Assembly: GCF_001468485.1 (NCBI RefSeq)
Contig: NZ_LODI01000045.1
Span: 150,364-193,487 of the forward strand
Direction of reading: 5' to 3'
Length of the DNA stretch: 43,124 nucleotides
Source of the DNA: Pseudoalteromonas sp. H71
GTDB taxonomy: Bacteria > Pseudomonadota > Gammaproteobacteria > Enterobacterales > Alteromonadaceae
Shown: piece after piece, positions 27,062-36,757 of the stretch
Layout: every line of letters starts with the position of its first letter
Numbering within the stretch: position 1 is the first letter of the stretch
Notes under the pieces: generated by a model
Seen by the model: the letters and a program-made list of their open reading frames with translations, nothing else
The model's database searches: none
What the model was told of the DNA's origin: nothing
Translations under genes and position numbers: made by a program

Positions 27062-27799
27062 ATGACTCAAAAAACGTATTTTATTGCTGATTTACATTTA
27101 ACTGAAAACAGACCTGATATTAGCGCTGCTTTTTTTAAATTTTTAGAGTCTAACATTTTAAATCAGAACGTTGATGCGCTTTATATTTTAGGTGATTTTT
27201 TTGAAGTGTGGGTAGGTGATGACTACGTCACTGAACTAGCGCGCAATGTAGCTACACAGCTTAAAGCGGTAAGTGATTCAGGCATTCCAGTCTACTTTAT
27301 TCATGGTAACCGCGACTTTATTCTTCGTGAACAGTATGCAGAGTTAGCAGGTATGACATTGTTAGACGAACAAACCGTTATAGATCTTTACGGTACAGCT
27401 ACTGTTATTTTACATGGTGATGAAATGTGCACCCAAGATGTAGAATATCAAAAATTTCGTAAAAAAAGCCGCGGTTGGTGGTGGCCAAAATTAATGCTAG
27501 CGATGCCGCTATGGTACAGAAAAAAAATAGCACGCAATGCACGAGAAAAAAGTAAACTAAGCCAAGCCGATAAACCCATAGAAATATTAGACGTGGTAGA
27601 TAGCGCCGTACTTGAAACCTTTGACAAGCATAATGTAAAAAATATGATTCATGGCCATACACACCGACCTAAAGTACATACGTATTCTTTAAATGGTCAA
27701 ACGCTTACACGCACTGTTTTAGGTGACTGGTACGAACAAGGCTCTTACCTCGTCGTAACACCTAATGGACAACAGCTAGTTCATACCCCTTTTATGTAA
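27062..27799 (+). CDS. lpxH: UDP-2,3-diacylglucosamine pyrophosphohydrolase
   Basis: LpxH releases UMP from UDP-2,3-diacylglucosamine to give lipid X, the fourth step of lipid A synthesis, at the inner face of the cytoplasmic membrane. It belongs to the calcineurin-like metallophosphoesterases. The metal-binding motifs are complete: IADLHL, LGDFFEVWVGDD, HGNRDF, LHGDEMC and IHGHTHRP. From the chosen start it has 245 residues, close to the usual 240. I chose ATG 27062 because the upstream in-frame ATG at 27026 lies in the terminator hairpin. The Shine-Dalgarno is weak. Confidence 0.96.
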   Translation: MTQKTYFIADLHLTENRPDISAAFFKFLESNILNQNVDALYILGDFFEVWVGDDYVTELARNVATQLKAVSDSGIPVYFIHGNRDFILREQYAELAGMTLLDEQTVIDLYGTATVILHGDEMCTQDVEYQKFRKKSRGWWWPKLMLAMPLWYRKKIARNAREKSKLSQADKPIEILDVVDSAVLETFDKHNVKNMIHGHTHRPKVHTYSLNGQTLTRTVLGDWYEQGSYLVVTPNGQQLVHTPFM

Positions 27800-27873
27800 A
27801 CTAAAACAGCATAATTTTTTTGAATTTTAAAATATAAACATTTATCGCTTCATAGGTAATAAACCATTTTTTG

Positions 27874-29787
27874 TTATTTATCCGGTAATGTAATCGTGAA
27901 TCGCGTTTTATATTTTTCACCTCGCTGTGGATCCGAGTCTAAACTCAGCTGCCCTTTCAGTATTTGAGTTACCCATTGAGAGACCATATAAAGCCCAAGC
28001 CCTATATTCCCTTTACCGCGCGCTGACGTATGAAAAGGTTCAAAAATAACAGTTTGCTGCTGCTTATCAATCCCGCAACCTGTATCAGATACAGAAATAT
28101 TCACGTCACCTTTTTGACTTTTATAAACCCTAATCTCAATCTCACCAGACTGATTTTCTTCAAATGCATGGTTAAGCGCATTCATTATTAAATTTTCTAC
28201 TACTTGCGAAATAATGCCTGGTCGGCTTTTTAGTGTGTAATCATCATCAAACCGAGTAATAATTTTAATTTTAGATGTTTTTAATCGTGAATTCAGGGCT
28301 ATCAACAACTCTTTTATTATTGCCTCAATATTACACTCAATAAACTCTTCATTATTTCTATCAATAGCCATTTTTTTAAAGCTTTTAACGAGCACGGCGG
28401 CTTTATCGAGGTTGACCTTCGCTAATCCTAAATTATCATCTAAACTTAAAACACTACTTTCAAGCAAAGACTTTGTTAACCCAGTTTTAATGCCTTCATT
28501 CAGGCGACTCATTACAGACTCGGCATTCGTCACCGAAATAATAGCGCCTCCAATGGGTGTATTCATCTCATGTGCTACGCCTGCTACAAGCATTCCTAGT
28601 GAAGATAGCTTTTGCGCTTCAACAAAACTGTCTTGTAAAAGTTGCTGCTGCCTAATGGTGTTAGACAACTCATTATTTACCGAGTCTAACTCCAATTTTT
28701 CGGCACGTAACTCATCAAATAACTTTCTCAGCACTTTTGCGTAGCAATGTTCTCTATACAAAATAAAGCCACCAATAACCAAAAGTACAAAAGCACTCAA
28801 CCCAGCGTAGCTCAGTGCTGTTAGTTGAATTTTAGTTAATAGGGTATTTTTACTTTTTATATAAATATAAATAACCTCATTGAGTGTTTCGTTGTGCTTT
28901 TTTGAAAAAATAGTCGGGAGTGTATCTATGGTATAAACACTTTCGTCATAATACCTTTGTGCAATTTCTTTATGCTTCAGCATTAACTCCCAAAGCTGCG
29001 GGTTGCTATTACCCAGTGTTAGTTCAGGTCTTGAGAGCATAAACCCCCATTGTTTAGACTCATCATTGTTAAAAAGCCAAAACCCCTCTTTGTTTACAAT
29101 ATTTACCTGATTATTGTCAGAGGAGTAACTTCTAATTCGCTGAAAAAACGCGGATAAATCAAAGTTAATTATGATTAGTCCATCTACAATATAATCACTT
29201 GAGCTAGTGCGATAGGTTACTCGCATGGTGGGCACGTAGGGTTCAACAATTGAACCATGCTCCATGTTTAAATCAATTTTTGATAAAAAGGAATCAGGTG
29301 CTTCAATGGCTATTCCTTGCCTAAAGTAATAACGTGACATTTTATTTTGCAGTTCTTTTTGCTTAACAACTTTTGCCTCACCGTTTTTAAAGTCAACTCT
29401 AAAACGTTCGTTCCCGGTAATATCAATCCAGCGAATTTGCGAAATAATAGGCGATAATAACCCAAAGTTAACGAAGTAATCATTTATGCTTCGTATGGAT
29501 TTTCGGTCTCTGAACATATACCTGAGTTTATTACCCCTTTTTAGGTTTTTGTTGTCTGCTAAAACTTGCGTTAATTTTTTTATACTGCTTAATTCTTTTA
29601 CAAACTCCGTTTGCACTAAAGATAACTTATCATCGTGGTTATCTTGAACCACTGCTAACCTAGCTTGGTAAACTTGCCAATAAACCAAAACAGCAATTGC
29701 GCTAGCGGCAAACACAATAAAGAATGCTTTTATATAAATATGCTTGTTATTTAAACTTGGTGAGGTTTTATGATCAAACTTTTCCAT
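27874..29787 (-). CDS. Membrane sensor histidine kinase
   Basis: A 637-residue two-component sensor kinase. Residues 20-40 and about 322-343 are membrane helices. The roughly 280 residues between them form an extracytoplasmic sensor that resembles a double Cache/PDC domain (IRWIDITGNERFRVDF, then RYYFRQGI). A coiled linker (350-395) leads to the HisKA domain with phospho-acceptor His406 in VAGVAHEMNTPIGG, and the ATPase domain has the N box (Asn536), DTGCGI (568-573) and GKGNIGLGL (591-599). All kinase motifs are intact. It starts 14 nt before the end of the upstream receiver-EAL gene, so that protein is its likely partner. The signal sensed is unknown. Confidence 0.93.
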   Translation of the reverse strand: MEKFDHKTSPSLNNKHIYIKAFFIVFAASAIAVLVYWQVYQARLAVVQDNHDDKLSLVQTEFVKELSSIKKLTQVLADNKNLKRGNKLRYMFRDRKSIRSINDYFVNFGLLSPIISQIRWIDITGNERFRVDFKNGEAKVVKQKELQNKMSRYYFRQGIAIEAPDSFLSKIDLNMEHGSIVEPYVPTMRVTYRTSSSDYIVDGLIIINFDLSAFFQRIRSYSSDNNQVNIVNKEGFWLFNNDESKQWGFMLSRPELTLGNSNPQLWELMLKHKEIAQRYYDESVYTIDTLPTIFSKKHNETLNEVIYIYIKSKNTLLTKIQLTALSYAGLSAFVLLVIGGFILYREHCYAKVLRKLFDELRAEKLELDSVNNELSNTIRQQQLLQDSFVEAQKLSSLGMLVAGVAHEMNTPIGGAIISVTNAESVMSRLNEGIKTGLTKSLLESSVLSLDDNLGLAKVNLDKAAVLVKSFKKMAIDRNNEEFIECNIEAIIKELLIALNSRLKTSKIKIITRFDDDYTLKSRPGIISQVVENLIMNALNHAFEENQSGEIEIRVYKSQKGDVNISVSDTGCGIDKQQQTVIFEPFHTSARGKGNIGLGLYMVSQWVTQILKGQLSLDSDPQRGEKYKTRFTITLPDK

Positions 29788-32002
29788 ATTGCTTTAACCA
29801 TGTTGTTAAATCGTCAAAAAACAGTGGTTTTGAAAAGTAGTACCCTTGTGCAACATCACAACCTATTTTTTTAACCCAATCACATTGCTCTGACGTTTCA
29901 ACACCTTCAACAATAATAGAAAACTCAAATCGTTTGGCTAAATTAACAATCATTTCAAAAATATATTGGTTATTATCATTACCATCAATATTATTTAAAA
30001 AACACTTGTCTATTTTAAGAGTATTTGCAGGTATTTCTGTAATGTGAGAAATAGAAGAATAACCCGTTCCAAAGTCATCAATACTTACTTTTATACCCAG
30101 CGCCATAAACTGATCTAACGATCCTCTAATTAAATCGTAATTACTGATTGCCTGTGTTTCTGTAATTTCGAGTTCAAGCATTTCAGGAGGGATATTCGCT
30201 TTATCTAATTTATGAAGAATGCTTTTACAATAATCAGAGTCTACCAAATCAAAAGCCGATGCATTAAAGGCAACAGGTAAATTTACGCCTAACTCACTGA
30301 GCTTATGAATAGTTTCTATTATTTTATCAAAAATAACGCTGTCTAATTCACTAATTAATCCCGCTGTTTCAGCAAGTTCAATAAATATGTCTGGGTTTAT
30401 AAAACTGCCGTCATCCACCTGCCAACGTGCTAGCGCTTCAAATCCCACAGGGGTTAAGTTTACTAAGTCCATTTTAGGCTGTAAGGCTACTTGCAAAGAG
30501 CCTGCTCCAATCACTCTCCGTAATCGAGCCATTAAACTGTAACGGTTGGTAAGTGCCTCTGTTTTTTCTTGGGTATGCTTAATATATTTTAAAGAAGCGC
30601 TTTGGCTATCGTTTAAGCTGGATTCAGCAATGCTTATTATTTTTTCAGGTATAATGTTTAAAACAGTACTTAGCGCTAAATCGAGAATTCTCAAATCAGC
30701 ATATTGTTTTACGGAGGTAATTACACACTTTTGCCTAATAAGGCTAGCTATCATTTCGTCGGTAATATCAAAATTAGCGTTTACTAGCAATCCAAAGCTA
30801 CTGTTGTTAATAATGGCTATGCGCGCTGAATAACCATCAAAAATAGTAATTAGATTATTGTAAACCTCTTTTAAGAGTTTTTGACAGAAGTCGTGACCAA
30901 ACGTAAAGGCTTTTTCTTCAAACTGTTCGACTTCAAAAACAAGTAAACGTGTTTGATACTGCTCGTGAAGGTTCATATTTTTTATTTCACGCGTAAGCCA
31001 GTTTCTGTTATGCATGTTTAACGATACATCGGTATACGCAAGCTCTGTAAGTTTATTAAGCAAGGCAATATTACTAAAGCCCGTACTTACATTTTCGCTA
31101 AAAACTTTTAATAAATACTCGTTTTGTTCAGATATTTCATTATCTGACTGAACAATAGTTATGTAACTTTCGCCTGCTATTTCTTTGTTACAAAAATAAA
31201 ATACAGTGTGGTGTTCAGAAAAAATATGCCTTTTTTCATCTAAAGCACGTTCAAAATCACTATAAATTTGTGGAAGCAAAATTTTCTCGTCAACAAGCCT
31301 CCCTTCAAATCCATCAAAACATCCGTTAGCAGTAGAGATATGCGCTTTAATAATCTCGCCATTAGTTTGAGTGGAACACATAATACCCCCACCCTCAGTT
31401 ACGTTTAAAATATTACTTATTTCTTCTAAAACAGCCTTAGAAAAAGACCGCATATCGTGTTTGCTGTTTATACTTCTTGAGGCATCTAATACTAATTGAA
31501 GGCCTTTTCTGGCTGAGGCAATTTGTGTGATGTATTTCCAAGTGCGAAGGTTACTGGTCACAATTGACTGCAATTTTTCAGCCGAAACGTCCGATTTATT
31601 CCAGTATTCGTCTATATCTAGCGACTTCATTATTTGCTGTTCGGGTGCAAATCCAGGTTGACCGGTCAACAAAACAATACGCATGTCTGCGTTACCAATC
31701 GCTTCCCTTATGGTACTCACAAGCCTAAGACCTGAGTCGTCATCCTCCATAACAACATCTATAAAGGTAAGTGCTATATCTGGATGCAAGCTCAACACTA
31801 ATGCAGCCTGAGAGACTGAATTCGCCGTGAGTATTTCTATTTCACAGTTATCCTCTGGCGTCATTTCTTTTAAACTATTAGTTAAAGCATGCTGATAATT
31901 AAGATCGTCTTCAACGGTAAGCACTTTGATTTTTTTTACTATATTTGAACCATCTATTTCCAGCTCTTCATCAAATACAAACAAACTATTGCTGTCGGAC
32001 AT
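29774..32002 (-). CDS. Response regulator with DUF3369, degenerate GGDEF and EAL domains
   Basis: This 742-residue protein probably degrades cyclic di-GMP under control of the neighbouring kinase. Its N-terminus is a receiver (Asp32, Asp33, phospho-acceptor Asp82 in TFIDVVM, Thr113, Lys136). The stretch around GLRLVSTIREAIGNADMR and LTGQPGFAPE, with the helix that follows, matches DUF3369-type regulators. A GAF-like DUF3369 region covers about 150-315. The GGDEF domain (about 320-480) has NNSSF at 399-403 where the catalytic GGDEF motif belongs, so it should not make cyclic di-GMP. The EAL domain (about 490-735) keeps EAL (522-524), Asn580, Glu612, DDFGTGYSS (642-650), Lys663, Glu699 and Gln719, so phosphodiesterase activity is expected. 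It is cotranscribed with the kinase. Confidence 0.92.
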   Translation of the reverse strand: MSDSNSLFVFDEELEIDGSNIVKKIKVLTVEDDLNYQHALTNSLKEMTPEDNCEIEILTANSVSQAALVLSLHPDIALTFIDVVMEDDDSGLRLVSTIREAIGNADMRIVLLTGQPGFAPEQQIMKSLDIDEYWNKSDVSAEKLQSIVTSNLRTWKYITQIASARKGLQLVLDASRSINSKHDMRSFSKAVLEEISNILNVTEGGGIMCSTQTNGEIIKAHISTANGCFDGFEGRLVDEKILLPQIYSDFERALDEKRHIFSEHHTVFYFCNKEIAGESYITIVQSDNEISEQNEYLLKVFSENVSTGFSNIALLNKLTELAYTDVSLNMHNRNWLTREIKNMNLHEQYQTRLLVFEVEQFEEKAFTFGHDFCQKLLKEVYNNLITIFDGYSARIAIINNSSFGLLVNANFDITDEMIASLIRQKCVITSVKQYADLRILDLALSTVLNIIPEKIISIAESSLNDSQSASLKYIKHTQEKTEALTNRYSLMARLRRVIGAGSLQVALQPKMDLVNLTPVGFEALARWQVDDGSFINPDIFIELAETAGLISELDSVIFDKIIETIHKLSELGVNLPVAFNASAFDLVDSDYCKSILHKLDKANIPPEMLELEITETQAISNYDLIRGSLDQFMALGIKVSIDDFGTGYSSISHITEIPANTLKIDKCFLNNIDGNDNNQYIFEMIVNLAKRFEFSIIVEGVETSEQCDWVKKIGCDVAQGYYFSKPLFFDDLTTWLKQYGKV

Positions 32003-32122
32003 CCTTCACCGCCTATATAAAAAAACATCTGATAAATTAATAAATATAGTTAATATTTTTGTATGTACCAAAGTACTTTATATATAGTAGAAGCTGGTTT
32101 GAAATTCGTCTAATTTTAAGCC

Positions 32123-32148
32123 TCATGACTGTATAACTACAGCCATGA
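32123..32148. other. Imperfect inverted repeat between miaE and the EAL gene
   Basis: TCATGACTGTA-TAAC-TACAGCCATGA pairs 10 of 11 positions. It lies 20 nt beyond the miaE stop and 121 nt upstream of the EAL gene start. There is no T-run, so it may be an operator for the signalling module or a weak terminator of miaE. Confidence 0.4.
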
Positions 32149-32168
32149 AAGTAGTGTGACAAGGAGGG

Positions 32169-32927
32169 TTATGCAGGGGTACCACTGTGAAATTTAAAGT
32201 CTTCATCTGCTGATAAAATTAATTGAGCTTCAATTTCACCAAATTCTTTTACTCGTTCTGTAATATCAAAGTCAGCAATTTCTTGGGCTAAGGCTAAATA
32301 ATCTTGGTAGTGACGCGCCTCAGAACGCAGTAATGAAATATAAAAGTCACCTAAACGTTTATCTACATGCGGTGCTAATTTTGCAAATCGCTCACATGAG
32401 CGAGCCTCAATATAAGCCCCAACAATTAATTTATCAACGAGTGCATTAGGCTCAAATGTTTTTACATTACGTAACATCCCTTTTGCGTAACGACATGGCG
32501 TTATACTTTGATACTCAACCCCATACTCGTCCATTATCTCTAACACTTGATAAAAATGATGTAGCTCTTCTTTTATTAACAACACCATTTTATCTATTAA
32601 GTCTTGTCCATAAGGCGAGTTAGACTTAGGAATGATTGATTTTGTAAGCCTATTTTTTGCTGCTAAATCACGCCAATTACCTTCACGTTTATAAATAAGT
32701 GTTTCAAATGGCTTCAACCAAGCCAAAAGTTCATCACCGCTTTCTTTATCTACTGCATATTTACGAATTAAAAACATCGCTGACTGAGCGGCTTTTAATT
32801 CACAAATTAAGTGATCTATCAAAATAACTGGCAAATTTTCTTTTTCAACTGCCTTATCTACCCACTCAGTTGGTGTTTTACACAATAAAAAGTTATGAAT
32901 AGGCTCTAAAAGCTGGCTATATGGCAC
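32169..32927 (-). CDS. miaE: tRNA-(ms2io6A)-hydroxylase MiaE
   Basis: MiaE is a non-heme diiron monooxygenase that hydroxylates the isopentenyl side chain of ms2i6A37 in tRNAs reading codons that begin with U. The 252-residue protein has a four-helix ferritin-like fold with carboxylate and histidine ligands in EELHHF (120-125), EARSCERF (174-181) and SEARHYQ (202-208), plus DHLICELKAAQSAM near the N-terminus for the first ligand. The protein is slightly shorter than the Salmonella enzyme (about 270). It is transcribed alone or ahead of the signalling module on the same strand. Confidence 0.93.
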   Translation of the reverse strand: MPYSQLLEPIHNFLLCKTPTEWVDKAVEKENLPVILIDHLICELKAAQSAMFLIRKYAVDKESGDELLAWLKPFETLIYKREGNWRDLAAKNRLTKSIIPKSNSPYGQDLIDKMVLLIKEELHHFYQVLEIMDEYGVEYQSITPCRYAKGMLRNVKTFEPNALVDKLIVGAYIEARSCERFAKLAPHVDKRLGDFYISLLRSEARHYQDYLALAQEIADFDITERVKEFGEIEAQLILSADEDFKFHSGTPA

Positions 32928-33131
32928 GGTTAATACTCATTGCTAATAAATTTACAGAGCAAATATTTTAACACGAATTAATAGGTTGATTAAATCAAAC
33001 CTTCTTTCATTTATTTGTTAAAAATTAGTTAACTTGACTTTATAAACTATGTAGCTCATAACTGTAGATGAACTGTATAAAAAACACACTACAACAAAAA
33101 CAGTAATATCTTCCTACACGGAGTGCACACT

Positions 33132-33731
33132 ATGATATTAAACCACCTATGGGGCTTATATGCTCATCCACTCGAAGAGTGGCAAACAATTGATAACCGA
33201 CACGAAAGTTTAACCTATAGCTTGTCACATATTTTACTCATCGCATTATTCCCGTCAGTAATGGGTTATTACTCATCCGTTTACTTGGGCTGGAGCATTG
33301 GTACTGGAGATCTCGTATTTTTAACCCACGACAGTGCCTTACTGATTGCAATAGCCATGTATGTTGCACTTATCATCGGTGTATTTGCACTTGCATACCT
33401 AGCACATTGGATGGCGGTTACTTTTGGCTCGAAACCAACCTTTACTCAAACTCTTGAACTAGCTGCTTACACGGCAACACCTGTGTTTATGTCTGCGCTT
33501 GCTGCTTTTTGGCCGGTACTTTGGTTCGTTGTGTGTGCTGGTATTGTTGCGCTCGCGTATTCAGTATATTTACTTTATACAGGCGTGCCCATACTCATGC
33601 ATATACCCCAAGAACGCGGATTTATTTATGCAAGCTCAGTAGTGACTTGTGGGCTTATATTGTTGGTTATTATTTTAGCCGCTACTGCAATTCTTTGGAC
33701 TAACGGCATTGTGAGCCCTATGTTTACATAA
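33132..33731 (+). CDS. Yip1-family inner-membrane protein
   Basis: A 199-residue multi-pass membrane protein of the Yip1 (PF04893-like) family, whose bacterial members have no assigned function. It begins with MILNHLWGLYAHPLEEWQTI, the amphipathic segment typical of these proteins, and has about five hydrophobic stretches: 30-48, 65-92, 110-135, 135-150 and 170-192. I chose the ATG at 33132 because a GGAG Shine-Dalgarno lies 8 nt upstream; an in-frame GTG at 33123 overlaps that site. It is a single-gene unit, divergent from miaE and convergent with purF across a strong shared terminator. Confidence 0.8.
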   Translation: MILNHLWGLYAHPLEEWQTIDNRHESLTYSLSHILLIALFPSVMGYYSSVYLGWSIGTGDLVFLTHDSALLIAIAMYVALIIGVFALAYLAHWMAVTFGSKPTFTQTLELAAYTATPVFMSALAAFWPVLWFVVCAGIVALAYSVYLLYTGVPILMHIPQERGFIYASSVVTCGLILLVIILAATAILWTNGIVSPMFT

Positions 33732-33770
33732 TGTGCTTTAAGCAAGCCAATTAAGCTATGTTCAACCAAT

Positions 33771-33798
33771 AAAAAAGGAGCTAACAAGCTCCTTTTTT
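33771..33798. terminator. Bidirectional terminator between the Yip1 gene and purF
   Basis: AAAAAAGGAGCT-AACA-AGCTCCTTTTTT is a perfect 12-bp stem with a 4-nt loop and A/T runs on both sides. It lies between convergent genes. Confidence 0.92.
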
Positions 33799-33832
33799 AT
33801 AATTAAGATACGCGGCCTGTTTACACTAAGTA

Positions 33833-35359
33833 TTAATCGGTCTCGTTTTCTTCTTGGTTATGTATTTCTAAACCCGATGACATGGCACTTTCGCGTGTAC
33901 TTTTAGCGGTATCATTTCTCAGTTTATCAATTCGGTTTAGGTAGTTTTGATCTATGTCGCCGGTGATATATTGCCCATCAAATACCGACGTTTCGAATTG
34001 TGTTATTTCAGGGTTTTCCTGTCTTACAGCAGCCATTAGATCTTTTAATGATTGAAAAATTAATCCGTCAGAACCAATACTTGCGTTTATATCTTCAACT
34101 TCACGGCCATGAGCAATAAGCTCAGCCGCAGATGGCATATCTATCCCATAAACATTTGGAAAGCGTATTTCAGGAGCTGCTGATGCAAAGTAAACATTTT
34201 TAGCACCCGACTCACGTGCCATTTCGACAATTTGCGCTGATGTAGTACCGCGCACTATTGAATCATCTACAAGTAATACATTTTTACCTTTAAATTCACG
34301 ATCAATTGCGTTTAGTTTTTGTCGTACTGACTTTTTACGCATTTCTTGACCAGGCATTATAAACGTACGGCCAATGTAACGGTTTTTAACAAAGCCTTGG
34401 CGGTACGGTAAATCAAGTACGCGAGCAATTTCAAGCGCGACATCACACGAAGTTTCTGGAATAGGGATAACCACATCAATGTCTTTATCTGCCCACTCAC
34501 GTGCTATTTTTTCACCAAGCTTAGTACCCATGTTTACGCGTGTTGCATACACTGACATTCTGTCTATTGTTGAGTCAGGGCGTGCAAAATAAACAAATTC
34601 AAAAATACAAGGCGAGTAAGACACTTTATCAGCACAGTTTAACGAGTGAAATTGTCCATCTTCAGTTACAAAAATGGCTTCGCCTGGGGCTACATCACGA
34701 ATAAATTCAAAACCATCTGGTTTTAGTGCTACGCTTTCTGAAGCAAACATGTATTCGGTGCCTTTTTCAGTCTCGCGTTTACCAAAAACAAGTGGGCGAA
34801 TACCGTTAGGATCACGAAACGCTACAACGCCATGGCCTATAATCATAGCAATCGCTGCATAACCACCCGTTACTTTTTTGTTCACCTCTGCAACAGCTGT
34901 AAATACATCTTCAGGGTCTAAATGCAATTTATCAGAGCGACTAAGCTCATGCGCCATAATATTCAACAATATCTCAGAGTCAGACGTGGTATTAACATGT
35001 CGTCGTGCTTCTGAAAATAACTGTTCTTTTAATTCTTCAGCATTTGTAAGGTTTCCGTTATGCGCAAGGGCAATACCAAATGGTGAATTTACATAAAAAG
35101 GCTGCGCCTCAGATGAGCTAGAAGAGCCTGCTGTTGGATAACGTACATGACCAATACCAATGGTACCTTGAAGTCGCTTCATGTGACGTGTGTGAAATAC
35201 ATCTTTCACTAAGCCGTTTGCTTTACGTAAGCTAAACGTATTATTTTCAATGGTAATTATACCCGCGGCGTCTTGCCCACGATGCTGCAAAACAGTTAAG
35301 CCATCATATATCGCCTGATTCACAGGAGACGTTCCGACTATTCCAACGATACCACACAT
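33833..35359 (-). CDS. purF: Amidophosphoribosyltransferase
   Basis: PurF makes 5-phosphoribosylamine from PRPP and glutamine, the first committed step of purine synthesis. The 508-residue protein starts with MCGIVGIVG. Cys2 is the glutaminase nucleophile after Met removal, and no propeptide is present, as in the enteric enzyme. The N-terminal glutamine amidotransferase domain (about 1-230) is followed by the phosphoribosyltransferase domain with the PRPP loop [17 protein letters not shown] near residue 370. It follows cvpA by 18 nt, the usual pairing, and ends at a strong terminator. I looked for a PurR-like operator upstream of cvpA and found none convincing. Confidence 0.98.
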   Translation of the reverse strand: MCGIVGIVGTSPVNQAIYDGLTVLQHRGQDAAGIITIENNTFSLRKANGLVKDVFHTRHMKRLQGTIGIGHVRYPTAGSSSSSEAQPFYVNSPFGIALAHNGNLTNAEELKEQLFSEARRHVNTTSDSEILLNIMAHELSRSDKLHLDPEDVFTAVAEVNKKVTGGYAAIAMIIGHGVVAFRDPNGIRPLVFGKRETEKGTEYMFASESVALKPDGFEFIRDVAPGEAIFVTEDGQFHSLNCADKVSYSPCIFEFVYFARPDSTIDRMSVYATRVNMGTKLGEKIAREWADKDIDVVIPIPETSCDVALEIARVLDLPYRQGFVKNRYIGRTFIMPGQEMRKKSVRQKLNAIDREFKGKNVLLVDDSIVRGTTSAQIVEMARESGAKNVYFASAAPEIRFPNVYGIDMPSAAELIAHGREVEDINASIGSDGLIFQSLKDLMAAVRQENPEITQFETSVFDGQYITGDIDQNYLNRIDKLRNDTAKSTRESAMSSGLEIHNQEENETD

Positions 35360-35377
35360 GTAATTTATCCTCGCCGA

Positions 35378-35872
35378 TTAACGGTTTACTGAATTTAAAA
35401 AGCTGGAGTTGTTTTCAAGGTATGAAAAAAACCATTCAACAACAAAGCCAAATTCTGGAATCAAAATAGAATTACCCCACCAGTGCGTGTTGGGTGCACC
35501 AGTAAAAGCATCAAGAAAGAAGAGTAACGCGCTCACGACCAACACGCCTCGTAGAGCACCAAACACTATGCCAAAGACACGGTCAGTACCCGATAAGCCA
35601 GTACGAAGTACAAGCTGACCTAAAATATAGTTTAGTAAACCGCCTAACAGGAGCGTCGCAAAGAAGAGTATGGCAATGGCCGCCGCATTTCTTAAAAGGG
35701 GTTCAGAAATACTTGTTAGGAAGGAAGCTAAATATTGGTAAAATAAACTTGAGATGATAAAGGCGCCTGCCCATACCGCTAATGACATGGCTTCTTTTAC
35801 AAAACCGCGTATTAAACCGATGATGGTAGACAGTGCAATGATGCCTAGAATGGCGTAATCAACCCAGATCAT
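35378..35872 (-). CDS. cvpA: CvpA family membrane protein
   Basis: CvpA is a four-helix inner-membrane protein required for colicin V production in E. coli and linked more broadly to envelope and bile resistance; its molecular role is unclear. From the chosen start it has 164 residues, matching the family. It begins [21 protein letters not shown] split by the [10 protein letters not shown] cytosolic loop, with further helices near 30-50, 60-85 and 100-120. I chose the ATG at 35872, which gives the classical N-terminus; a TTG three codons upstream is less likely. It is 18 nt ahead of purF and separated from dedD by a terminator. Confidence 0.92.
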   Translation of the reverse strand: MIWVDYAILGIIALSTIIGLIRGFVKEAMSLAVWAGAFIISSLFYQYLASFLTSISEPLLRNAAAIAILFFATLLLGGLLNYILGQLVLRTGLSGTDRVFGIVFGALRGVLVVSALLFFLDAFTGAPNTHWWGNSILIPEFGFVVEWFFSYLENNSSFLNSVNR

Positions 35873-36026
35873 AATAACCAATTAGTCGCTATTTTGGGGC
35901 GCATTCTATACCCAAACATCCTAAATATGCAAGTTTAAACGGGAGATAACCGCTGAGGGCATGAAACATTTAATTAACATTGCTGCTGGTAATAAAGTGG
36001 CTCAAGGAATTGTGTTATATCAAATG

Positions 36027-36053
36027 AAAAGGCCTTGTTATTTAAGGCCTTTT
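36027..36053 (-). terminator. Terminator after dedD
   Basis: AAAAGGCCTT-GTTATTT-AAGGCCTTTT forms a 10-bp stem starting 4 nt beyond the dedD stop. On the minus strand only the T residues of the stem's 3' arm supply the T-run. It separates folC-dedD from cvpA-purF, which then needs its own promoter within 35873-36026. Confidence 0.75.
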
Positions 36054-36056
36054 TAT

Positions 36057-36746
36057 TTAGTTAGTCACTTCGTATTGGGTTATTTTACCATTGAGCTTAG
36101 TGAGCTTTTTAAGCTCTGGTAATTGTTTTTCCAACTCCGTTTTATCAAGTGACGGGCCAACAAACACTTTTGTTAGCGTTCCGTTAGGTGTTTTTACAGG
36201 TTTAGTAAACGTATTAAAGCCTTTTGAAGTTAACTTTGCCTGTAATGCTTTTACATTTGCAGCATGAGAAAAACTGCCTAACTGCACTACGTAAGCCATA
36301 TCAGTTAGGTTTTCATCACTTTTACGCGGTGCGATAGGCTTTGGTGCCACTTTAACCACTTGTTCGGAAACTTCAGTCTCTTCTTTCGCTTTAGCAACTT
36401 GCGGTTCAACAACTTCAGTTTCTATAGCTGATGGTATGGCTGACGCTTCAACAATTTTCTCTTCGCTGGCATAATCGCTTTGTGCAATCGTATCGTCTTG
36501 TTTTAAAATGTCATCATCGGGGGAAATATCTTCAATTTTGTCTTGCTTTAATGGCTCAGCTATCGCTACTTGATCATTAATTGAGTCTTGCAAGTCAATG
36601 GTTTTGAACTCAGGTCGTTCTGGGATCGCTTTAAAGCCTTCCTTGTAATGCACTTTTTCGCCATCAAGTATGTTCGGGATAAACACAATCGCTGCGATCA
36701 CCACTATGCTTGTTCCAACTAAGCGATTAATAAAACTTGAGTTCAC
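36057..36746 (-). CDS. dedD: SPOR-domain protein DedD
   Basis: DedD is an inner-membrane cell-division protein whose SPOR domain binds denuded septal peptidoglycan. The 229-residue protein has a short cytosolic N-terminus, a membrane helix at about 9-26 (LVGTSIVVIAAIVFIPNI), a long acidic and proline-containing periplasmic linker (about 30-145) and a C-terminal SPOR domain (about 150-228: MAYVVQLGSFSHAANVKALQ, then TKVFVGPSLDKTELEKQL). It follows folC by 11 nt, the conserved pairing, and a terminator comes just after it. Confidence 0.93.
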   Translation of the reverse strand: MNSSFINRLVGTSIVVIAAIVFIPNILDGEKVHYKEGFKAIPERPEFKTIDLQDSINDQVAIAEPLKQDKIEDISPDDDILKQDDTIAQSDYASEEKIVEASAIPSAIETEVVEPQVAKAKEETEVSEQVVKVAPKPIAPRKSDENLTDMAYVVQLGSFSHAANVKALQAKLTSKGFNTFTKPVKTPNGTLTKVFVGPSLDKTELEKQLPELKKLTKLNGKITQYEVTN

Positions 36747-36757
36747 CGATATCCTCT

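Noticed and set aside
35882..36020. A PurR operator upstream of cvpA-purF
   Set aside because: The nearest candidate, ATGCAAGTTTAAACGG, misses key positions of the PurR palindrome, so I do not claim it.
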